Shown here: piece after piece, positions 44,506 to 53,096 of the stretch
Layout: each line of letters starts with the position of its first letter
Numbering within the stretch: position 1 is the first letter of the stretch
From: Nocardia aurantiaca
GTDB lineage: Bacteria; Actinomycetota; Actinomycetes; Mycobacteriales; Mycobacteriaceae
DNA length: 64,000 bases
Direction of reading: 5' to 3'
Assembly: GCF_009708175.1 (NCBI RefSeq)
Contig: NZ_WMBB01000016.1
Location: 119,004-183,003, forward strand
Notes under the pieces: generated by a model
Seen by the model: only the letters and a program-made list of their open reading frames with translations
Databases searched by the model: none
Told to the model about the DNA's origin: nothing
Translations under genes and position numbers: made by a program

Positions 44506-44919
44506 GTGAGTGAACCTGTGCACCCCAACGACATTCGGATCTCTGATGTCGAACGCAAAGCTGCCGAGGCGACACTGCGAAGTGCCGTGGATGCCGGCGT
44601 GCTCGACCTGAACGAGTTCGACAGTCGGGTGCAGTCGATTTGGCAGGCGCGTACCCGCGGCGAGCTTGCCGCGGTGTCGGCCGATCTGCCCGAGGCCGAG
44701 CGACCTGGCCCGTCCGGGGGACGCATCGCCATGACGGTGCTGACCATCGTCTGGCTCTCCCTGAGCGGCCTGAACCTGATTGTCTGGCTGTTGCTCGGCG
44801 TCACGCTGGAATGGTTCTATCCCTGGTGGGTGTGGGTGCTGGTGCCGCCGGGGGCGGTGCTGGGGACCCTGTGGGCGTGCGGAATCGGGCGGAAACGGCC
44901 GCTGCCCCCGCGGGATTGA
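44506..44919 (+). CDS. DUF1707-domain membrane protein
   Basis: 137 residues from a GTG at 44506. The DUF1707 domain (IRISDVERKAAEATLRSAVD, GVLDLNEFDSRVQSIWQART) sits at the N-terminus, followed by two membrane helices (LTIVWLSLSGLNLIVWLL, WWVWVLVPPGAVLGTLWAC). Common in actinobacteria, function unknown, probably cytoplasmic domain plus membrane anchor. It follows the efflux pump on the same strand by 114 bases. Confidence 0.85.
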   Translation: MSEPVHPNDIRISDVERKAAEATLRSAVDAGVLDLNEFDSRVQSIWQARTRGELAAVSADLPEAERPGPSGGRIAMTVLTIVWLSLSGLNLIVWLLLGVTLEWFYPWWVWVLVPPGAVLGTLWACGIGRKRPLPPRD

Positions 44920-45026
44920 TCCACCGGTTATCCCGCCGCGGTCGTGTTCATACGTATGGATGGGCCCGGGATACCATGCGCCGATGGGACATCGCGAGGA
45001 TCTTCTCATGGGTGCGAAGAAGTGCC

Positions 45027-45445
45027 TCCGAGAAGACCGACATGGTGGTCGCCATCGCACCGCCGGAGCAGACCGGCTCGGTATCCGCCCTGGCCAAGAC
45101 CTTCCAGGAGTTCGGCGGTGCCCTGGGACTGGCGGCATTCGGCATCATCGCCGCCACCGTTTACCGGCATGAGCTCGACGCCGCCCGGTGGGCTCGGCAC
45201 CGGCCGAGGTCGAGAAGGTGGCTCGGGAGAACATCGGCTCGGCGTCCGGTATGGCGGCGACGCTGCCCGGAGAAGCCGCCGACTCGCTGATGACCGCCGC
45301 CCGCGCCGCTTTCGCGCACTCGGTGAGCGTCGCCGCGTAGCTCGGCGTGGCCGTGGCGCCGGCGTCGGCGCTACTGCTGGTGACCCGCCTGCGTCACGTC
45401 GCCTACGGGAAGGAAGACCACGCGGTTGTCGTGCCGACGCGATAG
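45027..45445 (+). pseudogene. DHA2-type MFS exporter, C-terminal remnant with frameshift and stop
   Basis: One frame gives DMVVAIAPPEQTGSVSALAK and TFQEFGGALGLAAFGIIAAT. After a shift near 45185 a second frame gives EVEKVARENIGSASGMAATL and AARAAFAHSVSVAA. A TAG at 45338-45340 interrupts it before LGVAVAPASALLLVTRLRH. This is the last two or three helices of a second DHA2 exporter; the rest of the gene is gone. It lies just behind the intact pump and regulator genes. Confidence 0.7.
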
Positions 45446-45629
45446 ATATCTCGCCCGAAATCGCCGCGACCGCGGCCAGCGACTGCGTCGGCAGTTCTGT
45501 GGCGCGGAACTCGAATGGCGCGGGATCATGTGGTCGTGCCGCGCCGCAGCGGTTCTCGCCGGACGGCGTGGTCGCGGTCGGGCGGCAGGTCCACCGGAGT
45601 GTCGGTAGGTATCGGTAGCGTCTGGTGCT

Positions 45630-47621
45630 GTGCAGACTGGGGAACGTATCCAAGAGCTGGCGGACCGCATTGTGGCGCTGCGCGACGCCTATTACCAGGG
45701 CTCGCCGCTTGTCGCGGACGCCGAGTACGACGCGATCGAGGACGATCTGCGTGGTCTGATCGAGGCGAATCCGGACCTCGCACCGGACCCGAATCCGCTC
45801 GAGCAGATCGGCGCGCCCGCGGTGCTGCACGCCCCGATCCGGCACTCACGTCCGATGCTGTCACTCGAGAAGGCGACCAAGCCGGAGCAGGTCGCGGCGT
45901 TCTTCGACCGCTTTCCAGGCCAGCCGGTCGTGGTGATGCCCAAGCTGGACGGCTTGTCCCTGGCCCTTGTCTTCGAGGACGGGAGGCTGGTACGCGCCGT
46001 GACCCGGGGTGATGGCACCACCGGTGACGACGTGACCATGCTGGTCCGCGCGTTGGTCGATGGCGTTCCTGAGCGGATAGAGCTGCCGGGTCGGGTGGAG
46101 GTGCGTGGTGAAGCGGTGATGCTGCGTTCGACCTTCGCCGCCTATAACACCGCGCATCCGGACAGGCCGCTGATCAATCCGCGCAATGCCGCGGCGGGCA
46201 CGCTGCGTGCGAAGGACCCGGCCACGGTGTCCGAGCGTCGCCTGCGGTTCTTCGGTTTCGATTTGGATACCACTACCGGCGGCGCGGCGGTCGATCTGGA
46301 GGAGGGCCTGCGGGCGGCGGGGATCGTGGGCGCGGCGATGCGGCACTGTTCCAACGCCGCGCAGGCGCAGGCGGCGATCGCCGCGATCGAGGAAGGCCGC
46401 AACGAACTGGACTACGACCTCGACGGCGCGGTGCTGCGTCTGGCCGATCGCGACGCCTACGCCGCGGCCGGGACTCGATCGAATTCCCCGCGTGGTGCGT
46501 TGGCCTTCAAGTTCGCCGCCGAGGAGAAGACCACACTGCTGGCCGACGTGGTCTGGGACGTCGGCAAGACCGGAAAGATCGTCCCGGTCGCGTGGCTGGA
46601 GCCGGTATTCGTGGGCGGCACGACGGTCACCAAGGCCACCCTGGCCAACCAAGAGGTCATCCGTGCCCGAGACATCAAAGTCGGGGATACGGTGCTGGTG
46701 CGTCGCGCGGGGGACGTGATCCCGTTCGTGGCGGGAGTACTCGACGCCTCCAAACGCACCGGCGAAGAGCGCGAGATCGTGCCGCCCACCGCCTGTCCGT
46801 CGTGCGGGCAGGCGGTGACCGAGCAAGGCAACAGCCGAGAGCTGTTCTGCACGAATGTTTCCTGTCCTGCGCAGACGGTTCGGAGGCTGATCCACTGGGC
46901 GTCGCGGGCGGCGGCGGACATCGACGCCATCGGGCCGGTGTGGATCGAACGCCTGGCCGAGGCGGGCATCCTGGAGCACCCGTCTGACTTCTACCGGCTG
47001 ACGAAGGAACGCCTGCTCGAATTCGATCGAGTCGGCGAGGTCTCGGCTGCCCGCATGATCGACTCGATCGATGCCAGCCGTCGGGTCGGCCTGCGCCGAG
47101 CACTGATCGGCCTGGCGATCCCCATGGCTTCCGACGGCACCGCCGCCCGTCTGGCCCGAGCCGGATTCACGTCCTTGGAGGAGGTCGCCAACGCGGGCGA
47201 GGAACGGCTCGTGGCGGTGGAGGATATCGGACCGAAAGTCGCTGCCTCCCTGGCCGCGCACCTCACACGCCTGCGTCCGGAATTGGAGCGGTTGCGAGAA
47301 GCGGGCGTGTCCTTGGATGTGCGCGAGGAGGATCTTCCCCCGGTCGTGGCGGCCGGCGCACCCCTGGAAGGCAAGACGGTGGTGATCACCGGCGCTATCA
47401 GCGACCCACGCTCCGGCGAAAAGGTCGCCCGCCCAACGTTCCAACGCCTGTGTGAGAAGGCGGGAGCGACAGCAGCGTCCTCGGTCTCCGCGAACACCGA
47501 CCTGCTCATCACCGGTGCGGGAGTCGGTGAGAGCAAGCTGACCAAGGCCGAGAAACTCGGCGTCGAGGTGGTCGACCAAGGCGAGATCTGGAACCTGCTG
47601 ATCGCCGCCAAGGTCATCTGA
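45630..47621 (+). CDS. ligA: NAD-dependent DNA ligase
   Basis: 663 residues, slightly short for LigA. Start GTG 45630. The adenylation domain has AMP-lysine Lys105 in MPKLDGLSLAL and the conserved LEVRGE-type motif (RVEVRGEAVM). The OB fold, a four-Cys zinc finger (CPSCGQ ... LFCTNVSCPAQ), the helix-hairpin-helix domain and a C-terminal BRCT domain (EGKTVVITGAISDPRSG) are all present in order. It seals nicks using NAD. Neighbours are unrelated and the sequence departs from the usual chromosomal pattern (for example the loop DASKRTGEERE), so it may be a second ligase; this needs the rest of the genome. Confidence 0.95.
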   Translation: MQTGERIQELADRIVALRDAYYQGSPLVADAEYDAIEDDLRGLIEANPDLAPDPNPLEQIGAPAVLHAPIRHSRPMLSLEKATKPEQVAAFFDRFPGQPVVVMPKLDGLSLALVFEDGRLVRAVTRGDGTTGDDVTMLVRALVDGVPERIELPGRVEVRGEAVMLRSTFAAYNTAHPDRPLINPRNAAAGTLRAKDPATVSERRLRFFGFDLDTTTGGAAVDLEEGLRAAGIVGAAMRHCSNAAQAQAAIAAIEEGRNELDYDLDGAVLRLADRDAYAAAGTRSNSPRGALAFKFAAEEKTTLLADVVWDVGKTGKIVPVAWLEPVFVGGTTVTKATLANQEVIRARDIKVGDTVLVRRAGDVIPFVAGVLDASKRTGEEREIVPPTACPSCGQAVTEQGNSRELFCTNVSCPAQTVRRLIHWASRAAADIDAIGPVWIERLAEAGILEHPSDFYRLTKERLLEFDRVGEVSAARMIDSIDASRRVGLRRALIGLAIPMASDGTAARLARAGFTSLEEVANAGEERLVAVEDIGPKVAASLAAHLTRLRPELERLREAGVSLDVREEDLPPVVAAGAPLEGKTVVITGAISDPRSGEKVARPTFQRLCEKAGATAASSVSANTDLLITGAGVGESKLTKAEKLGVEVVDQGEIWNLLIAAKVI

Positions 47622-47650
47622 CCGCAGTCGGTCGGCTGTCCGAAATAGCC

Positions 47651-47705
47651 TCCGCCCGTTGATCTTCCATTGAATCGCACTCGCCGGTTCCGTCGACGCG
47701 GTCAG
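47651..47705 (+). repeat. Repeat family, copy 1 (degenerate)
   Basis: It shares TCYGCCCGTTGATCTTYC and later CGCCGGTTCCGTCGACGCGG with copy 2. It is the most degenerate member. Confidence 0.4.
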
Positions 47706-48127
47706 TGGAATAACTGTGTGCGGTCATGCGCGGACGCGCAACTGATCTCGACTCGTTCCGAGACAGCCCTCGTCATGGCGCACTGACCGCTCCCAGCGAG
47801 CCTGGGGCGATGACGCATCGCTGGTCCCTTTCAGAACCGGGCGGGGCGACATCCGGATATCCGGCTCGAACAGCCGTCGGGCTCGCGGGATCGCAAGTGC
47901 CTGCATGACTTTCGCGGTTGGCGAGTAGCCGCCCGCACCGCCGCGCGCATGCGGTACTGACCTGCTGATGGTGCCTACCGCCGAGCCGGGACGAGGCCGC
48001 TTCCCATCTCCAAGGATTCCGGTCCGGAATTCCCTCTCGCACCCACTGACATGCACCGAGTCGCACTCTGACATCGGCGACCACCCTGGAATCGGCATGT
48101 GCACGCACTGCGTGCGGGTTTACGCCG

Positions 48128-48187
48128 CTCTGCCCGTTGATCTTTCGACGCTCCGCGCCGGCCGGTACGGTCAGCGCCGTATGCGGC
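48128..48187 (+). repeat. Repeat family, copy 2
   Basis: Its last 43 bases (48145-48187) match copy 3 at about 37 of 43 positions, around GGCCGGTACGGTCAGCGC and TATGCGGC. Confidence 0.6.
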
Positions 48188-48242
48188 TACTCGAGAGCGG
48201 ATGTCTGGCTCTTGCCCAGCGGCGGCTGGTTCGTTGGCCCCG

Positions 48243-48878
48243 TTAGTTGGTGCCGGTCAGCGCCATACCGGCGCCCACTCCAATGATCATCAGCCCGCCA
48301 GTGCCGCCGACGGTTTCGAGGCGACGTGGAGAACGAACGAACCATGACCGTGCTGTTGCCGCCAACAATGCCCAACTGCTGTCCGAAAGCGCCTGGATCG
48401 CAAGGAAAATGACACCTAGGATCAGCAACTGCGCGGGCATGGCCCCTCGGGTCGGTATCGCGAACTGTGGAAGGACGGCACCGAAGAACACGATCGTCTT
48501 GGGGTTGGTAGCACCGACGATGAATCCCTGTGTGAACACACGCCCGCTGCCGACGCTCGGGACTTTCGACTGCAAGGCCGCCGCCAGCTTCTTCCGCTGT
48601 CTGATCGTCGAGACGCCCAAGTAGATCAGATATGCGGCCCCGACAACCTTCATGATCAGGAACAACATCGCCGAGGCCATCAATACCGCGCCCAGGCCGA
48701 ACGACACCGCGACCAGCGGTACGAACGATCCGGTGACGCCTCCTGCGACCGACAGGACCGCGGACCGGCGCCCCAGAGCCAGTGCTCGGCCGATGGCGAA
48801 CAGTACGTTCGGGCCTGGAATGACGATGAGGATCAAGGCGGCGACGGCGAAGGCCGCGGCATGTGAAAGCGGGACCAT
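48243..48878 (-). CDS. LysE/RhtB-family amino-acid exporter
   Basis: 211 residues from ATG 48876-48878 (MVPLSHAAAFAVAA); a GTG ten codons upstream lacks a ribosome site. About six helices with the LysE signature LILIVIPGPNVLFAIGRALA near the N-terminus and GATNPKTIVFFGAVLPQF in the middle. Such proteins export lysine, arginine, threonine or homoserine. In actinobacteria a LysG/ArgP regulator is usually divergent; a broken ArgP-like gene does lie divergently at 50085, but 1.2 kb away across insertions. Confidence 0.92.
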   Translation of the reverse strand: MVPLSHAAAFAVAALILIVIPGPNVLFAIGRALALGRRSAVLSVAGGVTGSFVPLVAVSFGLGAVLMASAMLFLIMKVVGAAYLIYLGVSTIRQRKKLAAALQSKVPSVGSGRVFTQGFIVGATNPKTIVFFGAVLPQFAIPTRGAMPAQLLILGVIFLAIQALSDSSWALLAATARSWFVRSPRRLETVGGTGGLMIIGVGAGMALTGTN

Positions 48879-49066
48879 CTCCCGGAGCGTAGCCCCTGAC
48901 GATCGCACTATGCGGCGGAAATCTCGTGTGGTCGATAGTGTTGTCGGAGCGAATAATCAGCCCCAGGTTGCATATTCACCTGGTTGCGAGGTCTGTTGTG
49001 GGTGACGCCCAAGCGCCCGCAAGTCGGCGGTTAGCGGATGTTCTGCACCGCATCGGGTTCCGGCCG

Positions 49067-49109
49067 TCGGCGCTTCGCGCTGGCCGGTTCGGTCAGCGCG
49101 ATATGCGGC
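49067..49109 (+). repeat. Repeat family, copy 3
   Basis: Direct-repeat partner of copy 2. The two flank the LysE-type gene on both sides in the same orientation. Confidence 0.6.
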
Positions 49110-49159
49110 ATTTCCGGATGGTTGGCGTCCGATCGGTTCCCGATCGAGGTTCGGCACAT

Positions 49160-49606
49160 TGACACCGTGGTCGAGTCTGCTCCGTACACGACGGATTGCA
49201 TCGAATGCGGAGTGCCAGCCGACGCGACCGTGGTCGAGGTACCAGCGGGCGGGAAACACGAGTGAGAACTACACGGAACCTGCCGGAACTGTGGAAGTGA
49301 GTGGTACGAGTGCAGTTTCGAGCTGCCACCGACGAGTAGTTCGGCGATCCTGGCGCGAACGGCCCGAGTGTGCTCGAGCTTGACACCGGGAGTGCAACAC
49401 CAGCAGCGGTGATGCGTGTCGTTCGCCAAGTTCGCTCGCTTTCGCTGTCGCAAGCCCGGGAGACGGCCGACAAACTTCTGCGTGTTGGACTCCAAGGCAC
49501 TCTAGTGGAGATGGAATCGCTTGCGCAGCCGCTTCGCTCGGCTGGCGCCGTCGTCAGCGTTCGGCCGAGCAGTGCAAGTTCCTCTGATTACTCGCCTCGT
49601 CGGTGA
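49160..49606 (+). pseudogene. Zinc-ribbon plus ribosomal-L7/L12-C-terminal-like protein, broken
   Basis: The plus frame gives a zinc ribbon (TDCIECGVPADATVVEV, then a TGA at 49263-49265, then GTCRNCGSEWYECSFELPP). After a frame change near 49370 it continues as AVMRVVRQVRSLSLSQARET and VEMESLAQPLRSAGAVVSV, an L7/L12-type domain. The four cysteines and the bL12-like end recall small actinobacterial hypothetical proteins. One stop and one shift separate the parts, so it is decayed or mis-sequenced. Confidence 0.55.
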
Positions 49607-49707
49607 TACCGCCGACTGCGGGGTGTCTGGTCCGAACCGACCGGGTCGCGGCATGAGAGTGCGTCGACTACAGCGCGGGTCGCACGACCGTCCGCCAGGC
49701 TGGCACG

Positions 49708-49890
49708 TTATCGGAGTACGTCCATCGCGACCTCGCAGAAGGCACGATCGACCGCATCCTCGCAGAGGAGCCGATCGGCTTCGGTGACCAACGCGATTGC
49801 CTGATCCCAGACGTTGTCACCGAGATACCAATCCAACTCGTGCACCGCCATGCTTTCCCACGACAGTTCCTCGGCACCCAACGTAGATTG
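49708..49890 (-). pseudogene. C-terminal scrap of a hypothetical protein
   Basis: About 60 residues (GAEELSWESMAVHELDWYLG, VWDQAIALVTEADRLLCE, DAVDRAFCEVAMDVLR) with normal protein-like, acidic-amphipathic composition. It is fused in frame to the tail of an IS3 transposase upstream, so its own 5' end has been lost. Not recognised. Confidence 0.4.
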
Positions 49891-49928
49891 AGGTTCCCCC
49901 CGAATGGTGGACAGCAGGGATATGGGGT

Positions 49929-50095
49929 TCAGGCGGCAGGCGCTCGGAGTGAGCGTTCGTAGCTGTCGGGACTTTGCATCCCAATCGCGGAGTGCCGCCG
50001 CACAGTGTTGTAGAACTGCATCCAATTACCAACTGCAGCAACGAGTTCGGTCTTCGCAGCATAGACGTGCCGATAGCGGTCAGTCAGCGAATCAC
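49929..50095 (-). mobile_element. IS3-family transposase (OrfB), C-terminal fragment
   Basis: The end of an IS3 integrase core: YAAKTELVAAVGNWMQFYNT, VRRHSAIGMQSPDSYE. Everything before it is missing. Its upstream edge near 50085 coincides with the point where the ArgP-like gene loses its N-terminus. Confidence 0.7.
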
Positions 50096-50874
50096 TGCTC
50101 TCGAGCGGGCCTGCGGGCACATTGTGGTCCAGCGGACCCGCCCGGCCCACCCAAGCCGGGCAGGTGCTGTCGCGGCTGGCGCAGCAGCTCGTCCTTCTCA
50201 CCGCCGATGCCAATGCAGCGTTGCGAGAAGGTACCGGGGCCATCGACCGCGGCACGACCATGGTGCGAGTGTCGTTGGCTATCAACGCCGACTCGGTGTC
50301 GACATGGTTCCAGCCCGTCATCAGCCAGCTCGCACGAGAAAGGAGCGTCCTGCTCGATCTGCACATCGAAGACCAGGACCACACCGAGACGTTGCTGCGC
50401 CGGGGCGATGTGATGGCAGCCGTTACGACCTCGAATACTCCGGCGTCAGGATGCAGCATCGAACCACTCGGCGCGATGACCTACTCGGTAGTGTGCGCAC
50501 CATCCCTGCTGCACGGTCTGCCCCCTGGCCAAGTGGATGTGAGCAAGCTACCGATGGTTCGATTCGACCTGAAAGATGACCTGCAGCACGCCTACCTGCG
50601 CATGATCGGAGCGGTTCGTGAACCACCGATACATTACATCCCCTCGAACAGGGAGTTTCTCTCCGCGGTACAGCTCGGGTTGGGTTGGGGCGCATTGCCC
50701 GACGGCCAGATCTCCCAAGATCTCGCTGACGGCCGACTGGTAAGCCTGGACCCGGACAACACCGTACAGACACCACTGTTCTTGCACCGGTGGCGATTTC
50801 CCTCGGCCACCCTTGACCGCGTCACCGAGATCGTGCGCTGCGCCGCGCGTGCGGCACTCCCCGCCGCGAAATGA
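50085..50874 (+). pseudogene. ArgP/LysG-type LysR regulator, 5' truncated and frameshifted
   Basis: It begins mid-helix-turn-helix with SQRITALERACGHIVVQRTR, slips one base near 50150, then continues as PTQAGQVLSRLAQQLVLLTA and a complete ligand domain (RVSLAINADSVSTWFQPVIS, AVQLGLGWGALPDGQIS, FLHRWRFPSATLDRVTEIV) to the stop at 50874. ArgP/LysG regulators sense basic amino acids and activate LysE exporters. The first about 25 residues are replaced by an IS3 fragment. Its divergent orientation to the LysE-type gene fits a former lysG-lysE pair. Confidence 0.7.
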
Positions 50875-51059
50875 CCCCGCCGAGCTTGCGGGCGGCATCC
50901 GATGGTATCGACGGCATGGCATTTGCCTGAGGCGAACTGGGCGCGGCCTGCGGTATGACCACCGGGCGGCTGGGTCGCACCGACGCGTGCCTGGACAACC
51001 GTGACAACATCGAGTGGACACGCGCGGCATCGACGCCCTGCTTGGAGTGCCGGTAAGAA

Positions 51060-52288
51060 ACGTGTCATGAGCGAGGTGAGCCGCCGTGGCGAGGGCATGA
51101 GCCGGTCGCCTTCGGCGCGGCCCTGGTTGAGGTATTTGTGCAGCAGATTGAGGCCGCCGGTGTAGCTGAGAGCTTTGATCTCGCCGAACAGATGCGGCAC
51201 CGGGACGCCGGGCTCGGCTTCGCGGCGCCCGTGCAGGTGGTCTCGGTAGGGGTCGACCAGGCAGGCACGATATTGCGGCGGGCGGCGCAACTGATCAGGT
51301 GAGGCGGCGCGGGCGTAGCGTTTGACGGTGTTGAGTGCCCTGCCCAGTCGCCGGGCGCAGTCCAGCAATCCGACACCGTTGTCGAGGAGGTTGTGAATCG
51401 CGTGCCAGCGTTGAAGAGTTGTTGTCTCGCGGGTCAGCGTCTGCCTTTTCGGTCCGGCCGCCGCCCAGCATCGAGCGTGCGCGGCGACGGCGGTTTCGAC
51501 CGCCCCGGCCAGTCCGTGCCATAAAGTGCGAGATCGCTGGCTTGTACGGCGCTGGGCAACGCTCGTCGGATCGCTTCGGCGTAGGCGGCCGAACCGTCAC
51601 GGACAACGATCTCGACACCGGTGTGTTCGCGGCAGCCATGCCTCGAGTGTTTCGGACCGACGATCGGGCAGCACATCGACCCTTTGATGGGTGATGGCGT
51701 CGATAAGCACTGTCCCATAACGGTTTCCGCGGCGAATCGCGAAATCGTCCACGCTCACGACTCGGGAACCGGCCGTTGTGGTGCGGGGATGCGCAGCAGC
51801 ACCCGCACCGCGGTGTCGCGGGACATGCCAACCGGCAGGGCTGCCAGCACGCGGATCGCGGCTCGCCCGGCCAGCTCCCGCACGACCGCCCGCACCTGGC
51901 CGGTCAGCCGGGCGGTGCGGCGCTGGTAGCGTTCGAGCACACCCGGAACCTGCTCGCGAAATGTCTTGCAGCACTGCGGTGTCGAGCACATCAGCCGCCG
52001 GACACGCACCCGCACGAACACCAGCCGACCATCCAAAGGCAGGTCCGCAACCGTCCGGTCGTGATAGCTGTGAACCCGCACCGACTCGGCACCACACCGC
52101 GAACACACCGCCGGGAGCGACGCCGTCCTGGCCCGCACCACAACCCGCTCACCCTCGACCGCCACACCCTCCATCACCAATGGCAACAGACCCGAAAAGA
52201 CAAGCCCTACAATGTTGTCCACCTCATCCACCGAGGCATCATGCCGTCAAGCTGCCCCGGTCACCACCGCAAACGCGCCAGAGCCGTT
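51060..52288 (-). mobile_element. ISL3-family element, partial and frameshifted (copy 1)
   Basis: The N-terminus at 51755-52231 has the ISL3 zinc-binding region (PAVCSRCGAESVRVHSYHDR) and RRLMCSTPQCCKTFREQVPG. Further frames give LDCARRLGRALNTVKRYAR and PPQYRACLVDPYRDHLHG down to about 51060. The frame changes several times and the C-terminal catalytic end is missing. Its right terminal repeat lies at 52260-52288 (GTCACCACCGCAAACGCGCC then AGAGCCGTT). It interrupts an IS256 remnant. Same orientation as copy 2, but clearly diverged. Confidence 0.75.
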
Positions 52289-52299
52289 ATCCCCGACAC

Positions 52300-52444
52300 T
52301 CCCGGCGCCGCAGGCGGCGTCGGCCTCGGCGCTCATCAGGGTCTGGATGAACGTCGAAAGCATCGTGCGGAGCAGGTCCGGGCTGGCAGCGGCCAGTTGG
52401 TCGGACAGCAGCTGGCCTGGATCGATAGGCTGGATAGCGGTCAT
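52300..52444 (-). mobile_element. IS256-family transposase, N-terminal fragment
   Basis: It starts MTAIQPIDPGQLLSDQLAAA and runs through TMLSTFIQTLMSAEADAACG, the conserved beginning of IS256 transposases, and is cut near 52300 by the ISL3 end. The remaining 350 or so residues are absent. Confidence 0.7.
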
Positions 52445-52559
52445 CGCGTGAAATCTCCTACGAGAGACTGTGGAAGGTCCTTCGAGGATCACGCGGTGAC
52501 CACCCTCATGTCCGGGATTCGACACTCATCCGATTGATCGGCGAGCTGCTACACCACTC

Positions 52560-52960
52560 TGGCGGACGCAACCGCTTAGTGCTGCGTTCCTCAAAGGTGA
52601 TGAATAAGACGGCGGCGTAAGGGTCCGGGGTTTCGGAGCGGGTCGGCCCCAGATCCACGGTCGTGCGCGGGCGTTGAGGGCGGCGGTGGCCTGGCGGGTG
52701 GCTTGGTCGATCTCTGTGTGGTCGGCGAAGGTCTGGCCGGCGAGCGCTTCTCGCCGGAAGATCCGCCACCACGGCTCTTGCAGGTTGAGCCAGCACGCCC
52801 CGACGGGGATGAACGCGTGTTTGATCCTCGGATGGTCCTCGCACATTCGCGGGTGGATTTGCTGTTGTGACTGGAAAGGTTGTCGGTGACGACGTAGATG
52901 TCACCGAGCGGGTTGGCTTGTTAGATCAGCTCCAGGAACCGCTGGCCGCGCAAATGTTGG
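52560..52960 (-). mobile_element. IS630-family transposase remnant
   Basis: One frame has DIYVVTDNLSSHNSKSTREC, containing the second DDE Asp region, preceded by an in-frame stop. After a shift near 52845 the next frame gives HPRIKHAFIPVGACWLNLQE and EPWWRIFRREALAGQTFADH, the catalytic glutamate end. Broken and incomplete. Confidence 0.65.
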
Positions 52961-52985
52961 TCAACGATAAATGTTGGTCAACGAT
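52952..52985 (+). repeat. Perfect 17-bp tandem duplication
   Basis: AAATGTTGGTCAACGAT occurs twice head to tail, at the junction between the IS630 remnant and a scrap of coding sequence. Confidence 0.9.
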
Positions 52986-53074
52986 ATCGCCCTCGCCCCG
53001 CACCTGCGCCAGGACCACTCGATCGACCGCGCACTCATCAAGGTCGGTGCTGCCCTGCTCTCGATCACCGGCTG
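52971..53074 (+). pseudogene. Short C-terminal coding scrap
   Basis: The frame MLVNDIALAPHLRQDHSI, DRALIKVGAALLSITG ends at TGA 53072-53074. Thirty-odd residues of protein-like, amphipathic composition after the tandem duplication. Probably the tail of a gene destroyed by insertions. No family assigned. Confidence 0.3.
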
Positions 53075-53096
53075 ATTTCCGGTAGCCGGTCGGACT

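Larger units (their letters stand above)
47622..48242. other. Gene-poor stretch with imperfect repeats
   Basis: No gene recognised on either strand. It contains two members of a repeat family at 47651-47705 and 48128-48187; a third lies at 49067-49109, beyond the lysE-like gene. Confidence 0.5.

Noticed and set aside
45861..47579. 572-residue antisense frame
   Set aside because: Shadow of the DNA ligase gene.
49263..49265. TGA as a selenocysteine codon
   Set aside because: No SECIS-like hairpin follows, and a frameshift a little further on shows the gene is simply broken.
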